NCBI GenBank assembly: GCA_030524545.1
Contig: JAUNGM010000021.1
Location: forward strand, 1-64,000
Reading direction: 5' to 3'
DNA length: 64,000 nt
Origin: Eubacteriales bacterium
Lineage (GTDB): Bacteria; Bacillota; Clostridia; Lachnospirales; Lachnospiraceae
Within the stretch, counting starts at the first letter, position 1. Each line of letters begins with the position of its first letter. The position numbers were made by a program, and so were the translations under genes. Under the pieces are notes generated by a model. The model was not told where the DNA came from. It was given only the letters and a program-made list of their open reading frames with translations, and made no database searches. Below, one piece after another: positions 7,265 through 15,397 of this stretch.

Positions 7265-9979
7265 ATGGCAGTTTCAAAGAATCAGAAGGGCAAAAGAAGA
7301 ACGACATCTAAAAATACGAAGAAACAGTCTGTATCCAGCGGCTTTCAGACAGAAATCATCCTGCTGATCATTCTGGCAGCAGCAATCATTCTGGAAATCA
7401 GCAATTTTGGCCTGGGCGGCATTGTAGGAGATGCAATCAGTACATTTTCTTTTGGTACGGTGGGATTGCTGGCATATGTATTTCCGTTTCTGCTTTTTAT
7501 CGGTGCAGCGTTTCTCCTCTCAAATAAAAGAAATCCGCTTGCATATAAAAAAATTGCGGCGGGAATTGTGTTCTTTCTTTTTCTGTGCGGATTTGTCCAG
7601 CTTGTTACGGAAGGATATATGAAGAGTACGACACTCATGGATTATTACGCGATAAGTTCCGGTTACCACACGGGAGGAGGACTGATCGGCGGTGCCATCT
7701 GTATTTCCACAACCTCTGCATTTGGAGTCTGGGGAGGATATGTGATCATCATACTGGTACTTCTGGTTTGTCTGATCCTGATCACACAGCGTTCTTTCTT
7801 TGGTTTTATCGAACGTATCGGGATGCTGATCTATCATTTTGTAAAAGGCGGTCATACCCGTTATTTAGAGGGACAGCCGGAGCGTGAAATGAAAAAAGAG
7901 CTTCGTGCCCAGGAACGCCGCAAGCAAAAGGAGGAACGGCAGGCTGAACGTCTGCGGGAACTGGAAGAAGCGCTTGCAGAAGAGGATGATGAAAGCGAGG
8001 AGAAAATTTCTCCCAGGAAGAAAAAGACGGTGCGCAGATCAGCCTCTCAAAACAGTGCAGGAAGGAAGAGTGCTTCCCACAAAAATCTGACTGACGATGC
8101 AGAGGAGGCACATACGTTTCTGGAAGGCACAGAACTGAAAAATTACAGTAAGAAGGCGCAAAGAAAATCAGGAGGCGCTTCCGGTGTTTCTGATCAGAAA
8201 GGAAAGGAAGAAGAAAAGGGAGATCCTCTGACCATTGATACGAAAGCCTCCGGCCAGGGACAGATGGAATTTAAGATTCACCGGTCCCAGCCTGCGGAAA
8301 CAACAGAAGAAGAGACAGCAGAAGATTTCTTTGAGGAACCGATTTCAGAGAAGCGCGGTTCTCTGCCGACTGATTCAAAGGAGGATACTGTGCCCCCTTT
8401 TCAGGAGGAGAAGACCCGAAAGTCTTCTAAGAATCCGAAGTCCTCTCAGACAGAAATTGAGAATGGAATCAAAAATATTGATCATGAAATCAACAGCCAG
8501 CAGCCTCCGGTAAAAAAGGTTTATCATTTTCCGCCGCTGAAGCTGTTAAAAAGAGGAGACGGCAAGTCCCAGGGAGATTCTGATGAATACCTGCGCAAGA
8601 CTGCACAGAAGCTGCAGGATACCCTGCATAATTTCGGCGTGAATGTTACGGTAACCAATGTAAGCTGCGGGCCGACGGTTACGCGCTATGAGCTGCAGCC
8701 GGAAATGGGGGTCAAGGTCAGCAAAATTGTGGGGCTGGCAGACGATATCAAGCTGAACCTGGCAACGCCGGATATTCGTATTGAAGCTCCGATTCCGGGC
8801 AAAGCGGCCGTTGGAATCGAGGTGCCGAATAAAGAGAATAGCGCGGTCATGCTCCGCGACCTGCTGCAGTCCAGAGAATTTCAGGAAGCCAAATCCAAGC
8901 TTTCTTTTGCAGCAGGCAAGGATATCGCAGGAAAGCCTGTCGTAGCCGATATTGCAAAAATGCCGCATCTGCTGATCGCAGGTGCGACCGGATCCGGTAA
9001 GTCGGTGTGTATCAATACGCTGATCATCAGTATCCTTTATAAAGCAACTCCGGATGAGGTAAAGATGATCATGATTGACCCAAAAGTAGTGGAGCTGAGT
9101 GTTTACAACGGAATTCCTCATCTTTTTATTCCGGTTGTTACCGATCCTAAAAAAGCGGCAGGTGCACTGAACTGGGCGGTTTCAGAAATGACATCCCGAT
9201 ATAATACCTTTGCGGAATATGGTGTCCGCAACCTTGGTGAATATAATAAAAAAGTTGAAAATATGCGTGTCCCGGAAGGGGAAGAACGTCCCTCAAAGAT
9301 GCCCCAGATCATCATTATCGTGGATGAGCTTGCGGACCTTATGATGGTGGCTCCGGGAGAAGTGGAAGATGCCATCTGCCGTCTGGCACAGCTTGCCCGT
9401 GCAGCCGGAATTCATCTGATCATTGCTACCCAGCGTCCGTCTGTCAATGTTATTACAGGACTGATCAAAGCCAATATGCCGTCACGTATTGCGTTTTCCG
9501 TGTCTTCCGGTGTGGATTCCAGAACCATTCTGGATATGAACGGAGCAGAAAAGCTGTTGGGGAAAGGAGACATGCTTTTTTATCCTCAGGGATATCAAAA
9601 ACCGGCCCGTCTTCAGGGGGCTTTTATTTCTGACGAGGAGGTCAGCAGCATTGTAGACTTTCTGTCCGATAAAAATCCTGCGGTGGAATATAACACGAAG
9701 ATTGAACAGCAGGTAAATACAGTAAGCCTTTCTGGAGGAGCCGGCGGAAGCGATGAGCGTGATATCTATTTTGAAGAAGCGGGCAAATTCATCATCGAAA
9801 AAGAAAAGGCCTCCATCGGAATGCTCCAGAGGATGTTTAAGATTGGCTTTAACAGGGCGGCCCGGATTATGGATCAGCTTTGTGATGCAGGTGTTGTCGG
9901 ACCGGAAGAAGGCACAAAGCCCAGAAAGGTCCTGATGACTATGGAGGATTTCCAGAATTATATCGAAGAAAGCATATGA
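7265..9979 (+). CDS. ftsK: DNA translocase FtsK/SpoIIIE
   Basis: This membrane-anchored hexameric motor pumps DNA through the closing septum during division or sporulation. The 904-residue product has about four N-terminal membrane segments (roughly residues 25-180) and a long charged, low-complexity linker (about 195-420). The alpha/beta motor has Walker A GATGSGKSVC at ~574 and Walker B IIIIVDELADLMM at ~682. A C-terminal winged-helix gamma domain (about 834-904, ending in RKVLMTMEDFQNYIEES) reads the polar DNA motifs. The start follows AGGAGGGAGCC. The organisation matches Bacillus SpoIIIE/SftA-type proteins, and the membrane segments favour SpoIIIE. Sequence alone cannot separate the division role from the sporulation role. 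Confidence 0.95.
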   Translation: MAVSKNQKGKRRTTSKNTKKQSVSSGFQTEIILLIILAAAIILEISNFGLGGIVGDAISTFSFGTVGLLAYVFPFLLFIGAAFLLSNKRNPLAYKKIAAGIVFFLFLCGFVQLVTEGYMKSTTLMDYYAISSGYHTGGGLIGGAICISTTSAFGVWGGYVIIILVLLVCLILITQRSFFGFIERIGMLIYHFVKGGHTRYLEGQPEREMKKELRAQERRKQKEERQAERLRELEEALAEEDDESEEKISPRKKKTVRRSASQNSAGRKSASHKNLTDDAEEAHTFLEGTELKNYSKKAQRKSGGASGVSDQKGKEEEKGDPLTIDTKASGQGQMEFKIHRSQPAETTEEETAEDFFEEPISEKRGSLPTDSKEDTVPPFQEEKTRKSSKNPKSSQTEIENGIKNIDHEINSQQPPVKKVYHFPPLKLLKRGDGKSQGDSDEYLRKTAQKLQDTLHNFGVNVTVTNVSCGPTVTRYELQPEMGVKVSKIVGLADDIKLNLATPDIRIEAPIPGKAAVGIEVPNKENSAVMLRDLLQSREFQEAKSKLSFAAGKDIAGKPVVADIAKMPHLLIAGATGSGKSVCINTLIISILYKATPDEVKMIMIDPKVVELSVYNGIPHLFIPVVTDPKKAAGALNWAVSEMTSRYNTFAEYGVRNLGEYNKKVENMRVPEGEERPSKMPQIIIIVDELADLMMVAPGEVEDAICRLAQLARAAGIHLIIATQRPSVNVITGLIKANMPSRIAFSVSSGVDSRTILDMNGAEKLLGKGDMLFYPQGYQKPARLQGAFISDEEVSSIVDFLSDKNPAVEYNTKIEQQVNTVSLSGGAGGSDERDIYFEEAGKFIIEKEKASIGMLQRMFKIGFNRAARIMDQLCDAGVVGPEEGTKPRKVLMTMEDFQNYIEESI

Positions 9980-10003
9980 TTTTGAATAAGGGAAGTGATT
10001 CCT

Positions 10004-11110
10004 ATGAAATGTCCCAATTGTAATGCGGAAGTGAAGAAAGGATCCCTGTATTGTGATAAATGCCTGACAGAAATTCCCTGGGTAAAAGAGTTCAATTCCG
10101 TAGAAACCTTGATGGAAAAAAAGAAAATGGAGGAACCGGGAGAACATCTTTCCAATATCCGCAGGCGTTATTCCTTATTAGGGATGCCGATCAGAAAAAG
10201 GCATATCCGGAAACTGATAAGCGGAAAAAGAAAAGGTGTGGTTTTCTGTGCCTTTTTCCTGCTGATTTCGATGCTGGTATATCGGCAGCTCAATACTTTC
10301 TCGGCGTTGTATCAGAGAGGAGACAGGGCTTACACGAATGGTGATTATGAAACTGCCCTTATTCTGACAGAAAAAGCATTGGATAAGAAGCCGAACCATC
10401 TGAGGGCAAATCTTTTGAGAGCTAAAATTCTGGAAGCAGAAGGGGACTTTTCTTCTGCAATCCTTGTCCTGAAGCCTGTACTCAAAAAGCATCCGGACAG
10501 TGCCGCAGCTTATAAAATGATGCTGCGCCTTCTGCATCACGAGGGACAGACGGCCGAAATCAAAAAACTGCTTGCTGCCTGCCGGAACCAGGATATTCTG
10601 GATGAATGCAGCGAGTATATTTCCCATGCGCCGACATCCAGCCTTGCATCAGGAACTTATACAACTGCGCAGCAGGTAGAACTTTTTTCAGAGGGCGAAA
10701 CGATTTATTACACCCTGGATGGTTCTAAGCCTACGGAAAAGAGTCTTGTCTACTCCGGGCCAGTCACGCTTGTGGAAGGAACCACCGTATTGAAGGCGAT
10801 GAGTGTGAACGGAAAGGGGATTTCCAGTCTGGTAATGACGTGGGAATACATCCTTGTCTATGGCGTACCTGATCCGCCCAAAATCTATCCGGAGGACGGC
10901 AATTATAATAAGGGGACAAAAATCGAACTGGAGGTTCCTGACGGTTGTGTTGCCTATTATGCTTTTGACGAAGAACCTACCGTAAACAGCACCAAATATC
11001 AGAATCCCATTTCCATGCCGGTGGGATATCATGAATTTTATGCAATTCTGGAAGCGGCCAACGGTGAGGTAAGTGAAGTTGCATACAGAGAATACTATCT
11101 GGAATATTGA
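10004..11110 (+). CDS. zinc-ribbon, TPR and chitobiase-C-terminal-like domain membrane protein
   Basis: I recognise domains but not a named gene. Residues 1-20 form a zinc ribbon (MKCPNCNAEV then YCDKC, two CxxC knuckles), followed by a basic stretch and one membrane segment (about 77-96, VVFCAFFLLISMLVY). Next come TPR-like helices (about 105-200). Two beta-sandwich copies resembling the chitobiase/hexosaminidase C-terminal domain follow: GTYTTAQQVELFSEGETIYYT at about 212-232 with its TLDGSKPT signature, and a second from ~285. This puts the ribbon in the cytoplasm and the sandwiches outside. A GTG nine bases earlier (9995) is in frame, but it overlaps the ribosome site AGGGAAG, so ATG at 10004 is preferred. 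It lies 24 bases after ftsK; a cell-envelope role is only inferred. Confidence 0.75.
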   Translation: MKCPNCNAEVKKGSLYCDKCLTEIPWVKEFNSVETLMEKKKMEEPGEHLSNIRRRYSLLGMPIRKRHIRKLISGKRKGVVFCAFFLLISMLVYRQLNTFSALYQRGDRAYTNGDYETALILTEKALDKKPNHLRANLLRAKILEAEGDFSSAILVLKPVLKKHPDSAAAYKMMLRLLHHEGQTAEIKKLLAACRNQDILDECSEYISHAPTSSLASGTYTTAQQVELFSEGETIYYTLDGSKPTEKSLVYSGPVTLVEGTTVLKAMSVNGKGISSLVMTWEYILVYGVPDPPKIYPEDGNYNKGTKIELEVPDGCVAYYAFDEEPTVNSTKYQNPISMPVGYHEFYAILEAANGEVSEVAYREYYLEY

Positions 11111-11184
11111 ATTGAAAAGAAAAGGAATGACTGTTCGGCAGGTATTTTCTATGCTTGTATGGAACAGAGACATAAAGGAAAAAG

Positions 11185-11664
11185 ATGGAGATTCGTATAT
11201 TGACTGTAGGAAAAATCAAGGAAAAGTATCTTAATGACGGAATCAGTGAATATGCAAAACGTCTTGGACGTTACTGCAGGTTATCCTTCTGTCAGGTGAC
11301 AGACGAAAAAACACCGGACAAGGCATCGGAAGCTCTGAACCGTCAGATTAAGGAGACAGAGGGGGAGCGTCTTCTGAAGCATATACGCGAGCAGGACTAT
11401 GTGATTGCTCTTGCTATTGACGGAAAGATGCTGGATTCCGTAGAACTTTCCCAAATGATCGGACGTCTTGGGGTAGAAGGAAAAAGCTCCCTGGTGTTTG
11501 TTATCGGCGGCTCTCTGGGCTTAAGTGAAGCTGTGCTCCGCCGTGCCGATTATAAGCTGAGTTTTTCCAGGATGACCTTTCCGCATCAGTTGATGCAGAT
11601 GATCCTTCTGGAACAGATTTACAGAGGATACCGTATCCTCAATCATGAACCTTATCATAAATGA
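11185..11664 (+). CDS. rlmH: 23S rRNA pseudouridine(1915)-N3-methyltransferase RlmH
   Basis: RlmH methylates N3 of pseudouridine 1915 in helix 69 of 23S rRNA using S-adenosylmethionine. The 159-residue product has the complete family signature: a SPOUT-class knot with FVIGGSLGLS near 110 and the C-terminal motif FSRMTFPHQLMQMILLEQI (about 130-148). Its length is exactly that of the family. The start ATGGAGATTCGTATA follows a weak AAGGAAAAAG ribosome site. It lies 74 bases downstream of the zinc-ribbon gene, probably on the same transcript. Confidence 0.97.
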   Translation: MEIRILTVGKIKEKYLNDGISEYAKRLGRYCRLSFCQVTDEKTPDKASEALNRQIKETEGERLLKHIREQDYVIALAIDGKMLDSVELSQMIGRLGVEGKSSLVFVIGGSLGLSEAVLRRADYKLSFSRMTFPHQLMQMILLEQIYRGYRILNHEPYHK

Positions 11665-11733
11665 AAAGATCCGGAACAGTCAGAGAAGACCAGGAAAAGA
11701 GAAGCGAAAGCGTGGGAAGACCGCTCTTTTGAC

Positions 11734-11762
11734 TGTACAGAAAAGAAAATCTGAGTTATAAT
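11734..11762 (+). promoter_or_regulatory. possible promoter of the cupin-dus-DUF2284 group
   Basis: TGTACA (11734-11739) and a perfect TATAAT (11757-11762) are 17 bases apart. The -35 matches four of six consensus positions. It lies 53 bases before the cupin gene. Confidence 0.5.
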
Positions 11763-11814
11763 AACCAGGTAGTTACGAACAAAATTTTGTGTTTATGTAC
11801 AGGAGGAACCCAAA

Positions 11815-12141
11815 ATGAAAACAGAACGAATTGAAAACATGTGCGGCGGCAATGGACATGTCATTATTAAACATATACTGGACGAATCTGAAATGAAAGG
11901 GAAATGCAGACTTTATGCGCAGGTGACCATAGAACCGGGATGTTCTCTCGGATACCACGAGCACCACGGCGAAAGCGAGATTTATTATATTCTCTCAGGA
12001 CAGGGGATTTACAGCGACAACGGGGAACTGCGTATGGTAAAAGCAGGAGAGAAGACCGTGACTCCTGACGGCAAAGGCCATGCTCTTTCCAATTCCGGAG
12101 AGGAAGATCTGGTATTTATGGCTCTGATCATCAAGGACTGA
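11815..12141 (+). CDS. small single-domain cupin protein
   Basis: The 108-residue product is a single cupin barrel of unknown substrate. Both conserved motifs are intact. Motif 1 is GCSLGYHEHHGESEIYYILSG (about 42-62), giving the HxH and E metal ligands. Motif 2 is GEKTVTPDGKGHALSN (about 79-94), giving the last histidine. A bound metal is therefore likely. Stand-alone cupins of this size are often small-molecule binding proteins or isomerases, and nothing here selects among those. A strong AGGAGGAACCCAAA ribosome site precedes the ATG. dus follows after 15 bases. Confidence 0.85.
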   Translation: MKTERIENMCGGNGHVIIKHILDESEMKGKCRLYAQVTIEPGCSLGYHEHHGESEIYYILSGQGIYSDNGELRMVKAGEKTVTPDGKGHALSNSGEEDLVFMALIIKD

Positions 12142-12156
12142 TACGGCAGGGTTATC

Positions 12157-13113
12157 ATGAAAGATTATATGGCCCCCATGGAGGGAATTACCAACCATAT
12201 TTTCCGAAATGCCTATCATACGTTTTTTCATCCCATGGACAAGTACTTCACACCGTTTATCTCAGCCAAGCCTGATAAACGCCTGAGTGCCAAAGAAATC
12301 CGGGAAATCTCGCCGGAAACAAACCAGGGACTGACGGTCATTCCGCAGATTCTGACCAACAATGCGGAGGATTTCCTGCAGACTGCCAGGATCATGAAAG
12401 AGTACGGACATAAGGAACTGAATCTTAATCTTGGCTGTCCCTCCGGTACGGTCACTGCCAAGGGCAAAGGCTCCGGTTTTCTGAAGGATCCGGAGATACT
12501 GGACCGCTTTCTGGATAAGATCATGACAGGAATCGAAAACGAAGGAATGCGGTTTTCCATTAAGACAAGGATCGGTACGTATGATGAAGAGGATTGGGAA
12601 CTTCTTCTGAAAATTTACAGCCAATATCCTCTTACAGAACTGATCGTACATCCCAGGATTCAGAAGGACTATTACAAAGGGCCTGTTCGCCTGCATGCTT
12701 TTGCATGTGCGGCAGAAACGATCCGGGTACCGCTTTGCTATAACGGCGATCTGTTTACCGTTTCGGCATACCGGGATATTGCGGAACGCTTTCCGGAGAC
12801 AGAAATTTTTATGTACGGCAGGGGCCTGATCACCAATCCCGCTCTTGTCAGTGAAATCCGTGAAGGAAAAGCACGAGATAAAAAAGTTTTCCGACAATTT
12901 CATGACAGGATTTACAGAGATTACAGAGAACTGCTTGGAGATGAGCGGAACGTGCTGTTTCGGATGAAAGAACTTTGGAGCTATCTGGCCGGAAGCTTTA
13001 CGAACTCTTCCAAATACGCAAAGAAGATCAAAAAAGCCCAGCATTACAGTGACTATGAAGCTTCCGTATCCAGCCTGTTTAACGAACAGGAGCTTTTGGA
13101 AAACGATATTTGA
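12157..13113 (+). CDS. dus: tRNA-dihydrouridine synthase family protein
   Basis: This FMN enzyme reduces specific uridines in tRNA to dihydrouridine using NAD(P)H. The 318-residue product starts with the phosphate/FMN loop MAPMEGITNHIFR (from residue 5). It carries LNLGCPSGTVTAKGKGSGFL at about 90-109, holding the catalytic cysteine region, then KTRIG, HPRIQ and GRGLITNP. The length is normal. The sequence is of the divergent short Dus type common in clostridia, and the tRNA position it modifies cannot be read from sequence. The start follows a weak AGGG site. DUF2284 follows 15 bases later. Confidence 0.9.
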   Translation: MKDYMAPMEGITNHIFRNAYHTFFHPMDKYFTPFISAKPDKRLSAKEIREISPETNQGLTVIPQILTNNAEDFLQTARIMKEYGHKELNLNLGCPSGTVTAKGKGSGFLKDPEILDRFLDKIMTGIENEGMRFSIKTRIGTYDEEDWELLLKIYSQYPLTELIVHPRIQKDYYKGPVRLHAFACAAETIRVPLCYNGDLFTVSAYRDIAERFPETEIFMYGRGLITNPALVSEIREGKARDKKVFRQFHDRIYRDYRELLGDERNVLFRMKELWSYLAGSFTNSSKYAKKIKKAQHYSDYEASVSSLFNEQELLENDI

Positions 13114-13128
13114 GAAAGAAGAAACAAC

Positions 13129-13665
13129 ATGAACATTGAGAAATTTGAGGAATTTATATCGCAGTATCCGATTTTTGAATACCGCGTGCTGGATACGGCG
13201 GGAATCACCGCAGAAAACAGGGTGCGTCTGGTCTGTGAGCAGGAGTGTGTACGCTACAATTCCACATGGGCCTGTCCCCCGGCAGTGGGAACCCTGAAGG
13301 AATGCGAAGAACGGATTCACAGCTATCCGAAAGGTGTCTTTTTTTCCAGCGTCGCAGAAGTATCGGATGTGATGAATATGGAGGAAATGCTGTCTACCAG
13401 GCTTGCCCACGAGGAACTGACCACTGCTGTAGATCAGTATCTCCGGTCAGAGGGATATGAAACCTTTACACTTTCTACAGAATCCTGTGATATCTGCAAA
13501 GAATGTGCATATAAGTATGGCAAACCCTGTATCCACCCGGACCGGATGCATCCCTGTCTGGAAAGCCATGGGGTTGTCGTATCCGAAATCGTTGAGGCGG
13601 AACAGATGGAATACAATCTTGGCGGAAATACCATTTTATGGTTTTCCATGGTATTGTTTCGCTGA
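13129..13665 (+). CDS. DUF2284 cysteine-rich putative metal-binding protein
   Basis: The 178-residue protein belongs to the DUF2284 family, for which no function is established. The family hallmark is conserved cysteine groups that probably bind an iron-sulfur cluster or other metal: CEQECVRYNSTWACPP near 36-51 and CDICKECAYKYGKPC with HPDRMHPCLESHG near 121-150. The order C..C..C..C..CxxCxxC..C is intact. The start has only a purine-rich GAAAGAAGAAA upstream. It is probably cotranscribed with dus and closes the unit, because a strong terminator follows at 13688. Confidence 0.8.
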   Translation: MNIEKFEEFISQYPIFEYRVLDTAGITAENRVRLVCEQECVRYNSTWACPPAVGTLKECEERIHSYPKGVFFSSVAEVSDVMNMEEMLSTRLAHEELTTAVDQYLRSEGYETFTLSTESCDICKECAYKYGKPCIHPDRMHPCLESHGVVVSEIVEAEQMEYNLGGNTILWFSMVLFR

Positions 13666-13687
13666 ATGGACATACATAAGAAAGATT

Positions 13688-13728
13688 CCCGCGGCATAAA
13701 TTAGGAATAAAAGCCGCGGGGATTTTTT
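13688..13728 (+). terminator. terminator ending one base before the yqfC frame
   Basis: CCCGCGGC (13688-13695) pairs with GCCGCGGG (13713-13720), followed by GATTTTTT. The T-run ends exactly where the longest yqfC frame begins at 13729, which makes that ATG a doubtful start. Confidence 0.85.
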
Positions 13729-14115
13729 ATGAAAAAAAATGGTTCACATGATGGCCATCCGGCCAGTAATAAGGAAATCCATAAAGGATACCATGATGGC
13801 CATCCGGCCGGAGCTAAGGAAATCCATAAAGGATACCATAATGGCCATCCGGCCAGTAATAAGGAAAAACTGGTGACTGCACTTAGTGTCCCGCAGGATC
13901 TGGCGTACCGGGATGCCATCCTCACTGTTACAGGAAGAAATCTGGCAGTGATTGAAAACTACCGCGGCATCCTGCGGTATACCAGGGAAGAAATCATCGT
14001 CCTGACCTTTGGCGGAAGGCTGACTATCTGCGGAAAACATCTGGAAATTCCCTGCTTTACCAGGGAAGAAATGCAGATCAGGGGGTGTATCTCCCGCATT
14101 TTCCTGGAGCAGTAG
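13729..14115 (+). CDS. yqfC: YqfC/YabP-family sporulation protein with repeat-encoded N-terminus
   Basis: Residues about 49-128 match the small YabP/YqfC sporulation family (core AILTVTGRNLAVIENYRGIL and FGGRLTICGKHLEI), and yqfD follows as in other spore formers. The YqfC/YqfD pair is tied to engulfment-stage sporulation. The first 48 residues are three 15-residue repeats (GHPASNKEIHKGYHD type) encoded by a 45-bp DNA repeat. The ATG at 13729 sits directly after a terminator T-run with only a GGGG upstream. An in-frame GTG at 13873, seven bases after AAGGA, would give an 80-residue protein close to normal YqfC size. I keep the long frame for coverage but think 13873 is at least as likely. Confidence 0.7.
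   Translation: MKKNGSHDGHPASNKEIHKGYHDGHPAGAKEIHKGYHNGHPASNKEKLVTALSVPQDLAYRDAILTVTGRNLAVIENYRGILRYTREEIIVLTFGGRLTICGKHLEIPCFTREEMQIRGCISRIFLEQ
13751..13865 (+). repeat. 45-bp tandem repeat in the 5' part of yqfC
   Basis: Copies begin at 13751, 13796 and 13841 (the third is partial) with a period of 45 bases and only a few differences. Each starts with ATGGCCATCCGGCC, containing the palindrome GATGGCCATC. Two of the three forward frames stay open through all copies. A decayed relative (GGATACCATCATACCATTCGG) lies after yqfC at 14127-14149. Confidence 0.85.
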
Positions 14116-14126
14116 TACCCTTTGCA

Positions 14127-14149
14127 GGATACCATCATACCATTCGGCC
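14127..14149 (+). repeat. degenerate copy of the 45-bp repeat junction
   Basis: The sequence from GGATACCATCATACC to CATTCGGCC resembles the repeat junction GGATACCATGATGGCCATCC at 13785-13805. It is separated from the main array by the conserved yqfC core, so the repeat flanks the gene on both sides. Confidence 0.5.
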
Positions 14150-14170
14150 CCAAATATAGGAGGAGAGTCT

Positions 14171-15397
14171 ATGGAACGATTCCTGAAGTTTCTTTCCGGT
14201 TATGTATGGCTTCTGATACAGGGAGAGCAGTGTGAACGTTTCCTGAATCTTTGCCGTGCCAGAGGGATTGCCATAAGTAAGGTGTGCCGTCAAAGAGAGG
14301 ACGAGATTACCTGTGTTATGTCTGTCCGGGACTTTTTCCGGCTTCGTCCCATCCGCAGCAAAACAGGGGTACATATCCGTGTTCTGGAAAAACACGGGAT
14401 GCCTTTCTTTTTTTTGCACAGTAAAAAAAGAAAGGCTTTTTTTGCCGGAATATTGCTCGGCTTTTGCCTTATGGCACTCCTTTCCAGCAAGATCTGGAAT
14501 ATTCATATTGAAGGAAATCTCAGAAACTCCACTCCGGAAATTCTGGAATTTCTTGGCGGGCAGGGAATTGTCCACGGAATTGCCAAAGGTAAGATCAACT
14601 GCAGCGACCTGGCAGCCGCAGTGCGCAGGCAATATCCGGAAATCACCTGGGTATCCGCACGTATCGAAGGAACAAGGCTGATTTTGACAATTCAGGAAGA
14701 AGAAATCGAACAGGAAGCCATTACGGAGGAACCATCCCCCTGCAACCTTACAGCGGATGTTGAAGGCACTATTGTAAAAATTGTCACTCGAAGCGGCATC
14801 CCCCTTGTAAAACAGGGCGATATCTGCAAAAAAGGCGATCTTCTGGTGCTTGGGAGACTGGATCTTCTAAATGACAGCCAGGAAGTGATACGATATGAGT
14901 ATGTCCACGCAGATGCCGATATTTACGTGGAACATAAGCTGTCCTACTATAAAGAGTTTCCGTTGAGTTATATGAAGGAAATCCCGGACGGAAGTTCCCG
15001 GTCTGATTATTCCCTTCGTATCGGAAGCTGGGTCTTCGCCACCGGCGGCAAAGCAAAAGAAGGCTGGCGGCAGATTTTTTCTGATAACCAGCTTCGGATT
15101 ACGGAGAATTTTACGCTGCCTGTCTTTTGGGGAAAATTTACATCAGAAAAGATAAAAAAAGTAAATGCCGTATATTCCAAAGAAGAGGCAAAAACCATAG
15201 CGGCAGAACAGCTTCGGCAATATGAAGAAAATTTAATACAAAAGGGGCTTCAAATATCTGCAAATAATGTTAAAATAGACATAGATTACAAATCCTGCAC
15301 AGCCAGAGGCACCCTGACCGTAATCGAAAGAACAGGAAAGGAAACGGCCCCGGAAGTGCAGGAGCAACCTGAAGAAAGGACATCAGAGAATGGCTAA
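14171..15397 (+). CDS. yqfD: sporulation protein YqfD
   Basis: YqfD is a membrane protein of the sporulating mother cell, needed for efficient engulfment in Bacillus and usually encoded with yqfC. The 408-residue product has a cytoplasmic N-terminal domain (1-90), a single membrane segment at about 94-113 (FFAGILLGFCLMALLSSK), and a long extracytoplasmic part. That part has a FtsQ/POTRA-like start (IWNIHIEGNLRNSTPEILEF) followed by the family-specific domain. A strong AGGAGGAGAGTCT ribosome site fixes the start. Its end overlaps phoH by eight bases, indicating coupled translation. Confidence 0.92.
   Translation: MERFLKFLSGYVWLLIQGEQCERFLNLCRARGIAISKVCRQREDEITCVMSVRDFFRLRPIRSKTGVHIRVLEKHGMPFFFLHSKKRKAFFAGILLGFCLMALLSSKIWNIHIEGNLRNSTPEILEFLGGQGIVHGIAKGKINCSDLAAAVRRQYPEITWVSARIEGTRLILTIQEEEIEQEAITEEPSPCNLTADVEGTIVKIVTRSGIPLVKQGDICKKGDLLVLGRLDLLNDSQEVIRYEYVHADADIYVEHKLSYYKEFPLSYMKEIPDGSSRSDYSLRIGSWVFATGGKAKEGWRQIFSDNQLRITENFTLPVFWGKFTSEKIKKVNAVYSKEEAKTIAAEQLRQYEENLIQKGLQISANNVKIDIDYKSCTARGTLTVIERTGKETAPEVQEQPEERTSENG

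Noticed and set aside
12262-13410. 382-codon minus-strand frame opposite dus
   Set aside because: dus and DUF2284 motifs on the plus strand account for the sequence.
13729-13875. Separate small protein coded in the second open frame of the 45-bp repeats (MMAIRP-type)
   Set aside because: It has SD-like AAAGGAT before each ATG, but it consists only of repeat translation and stops at once after the array.
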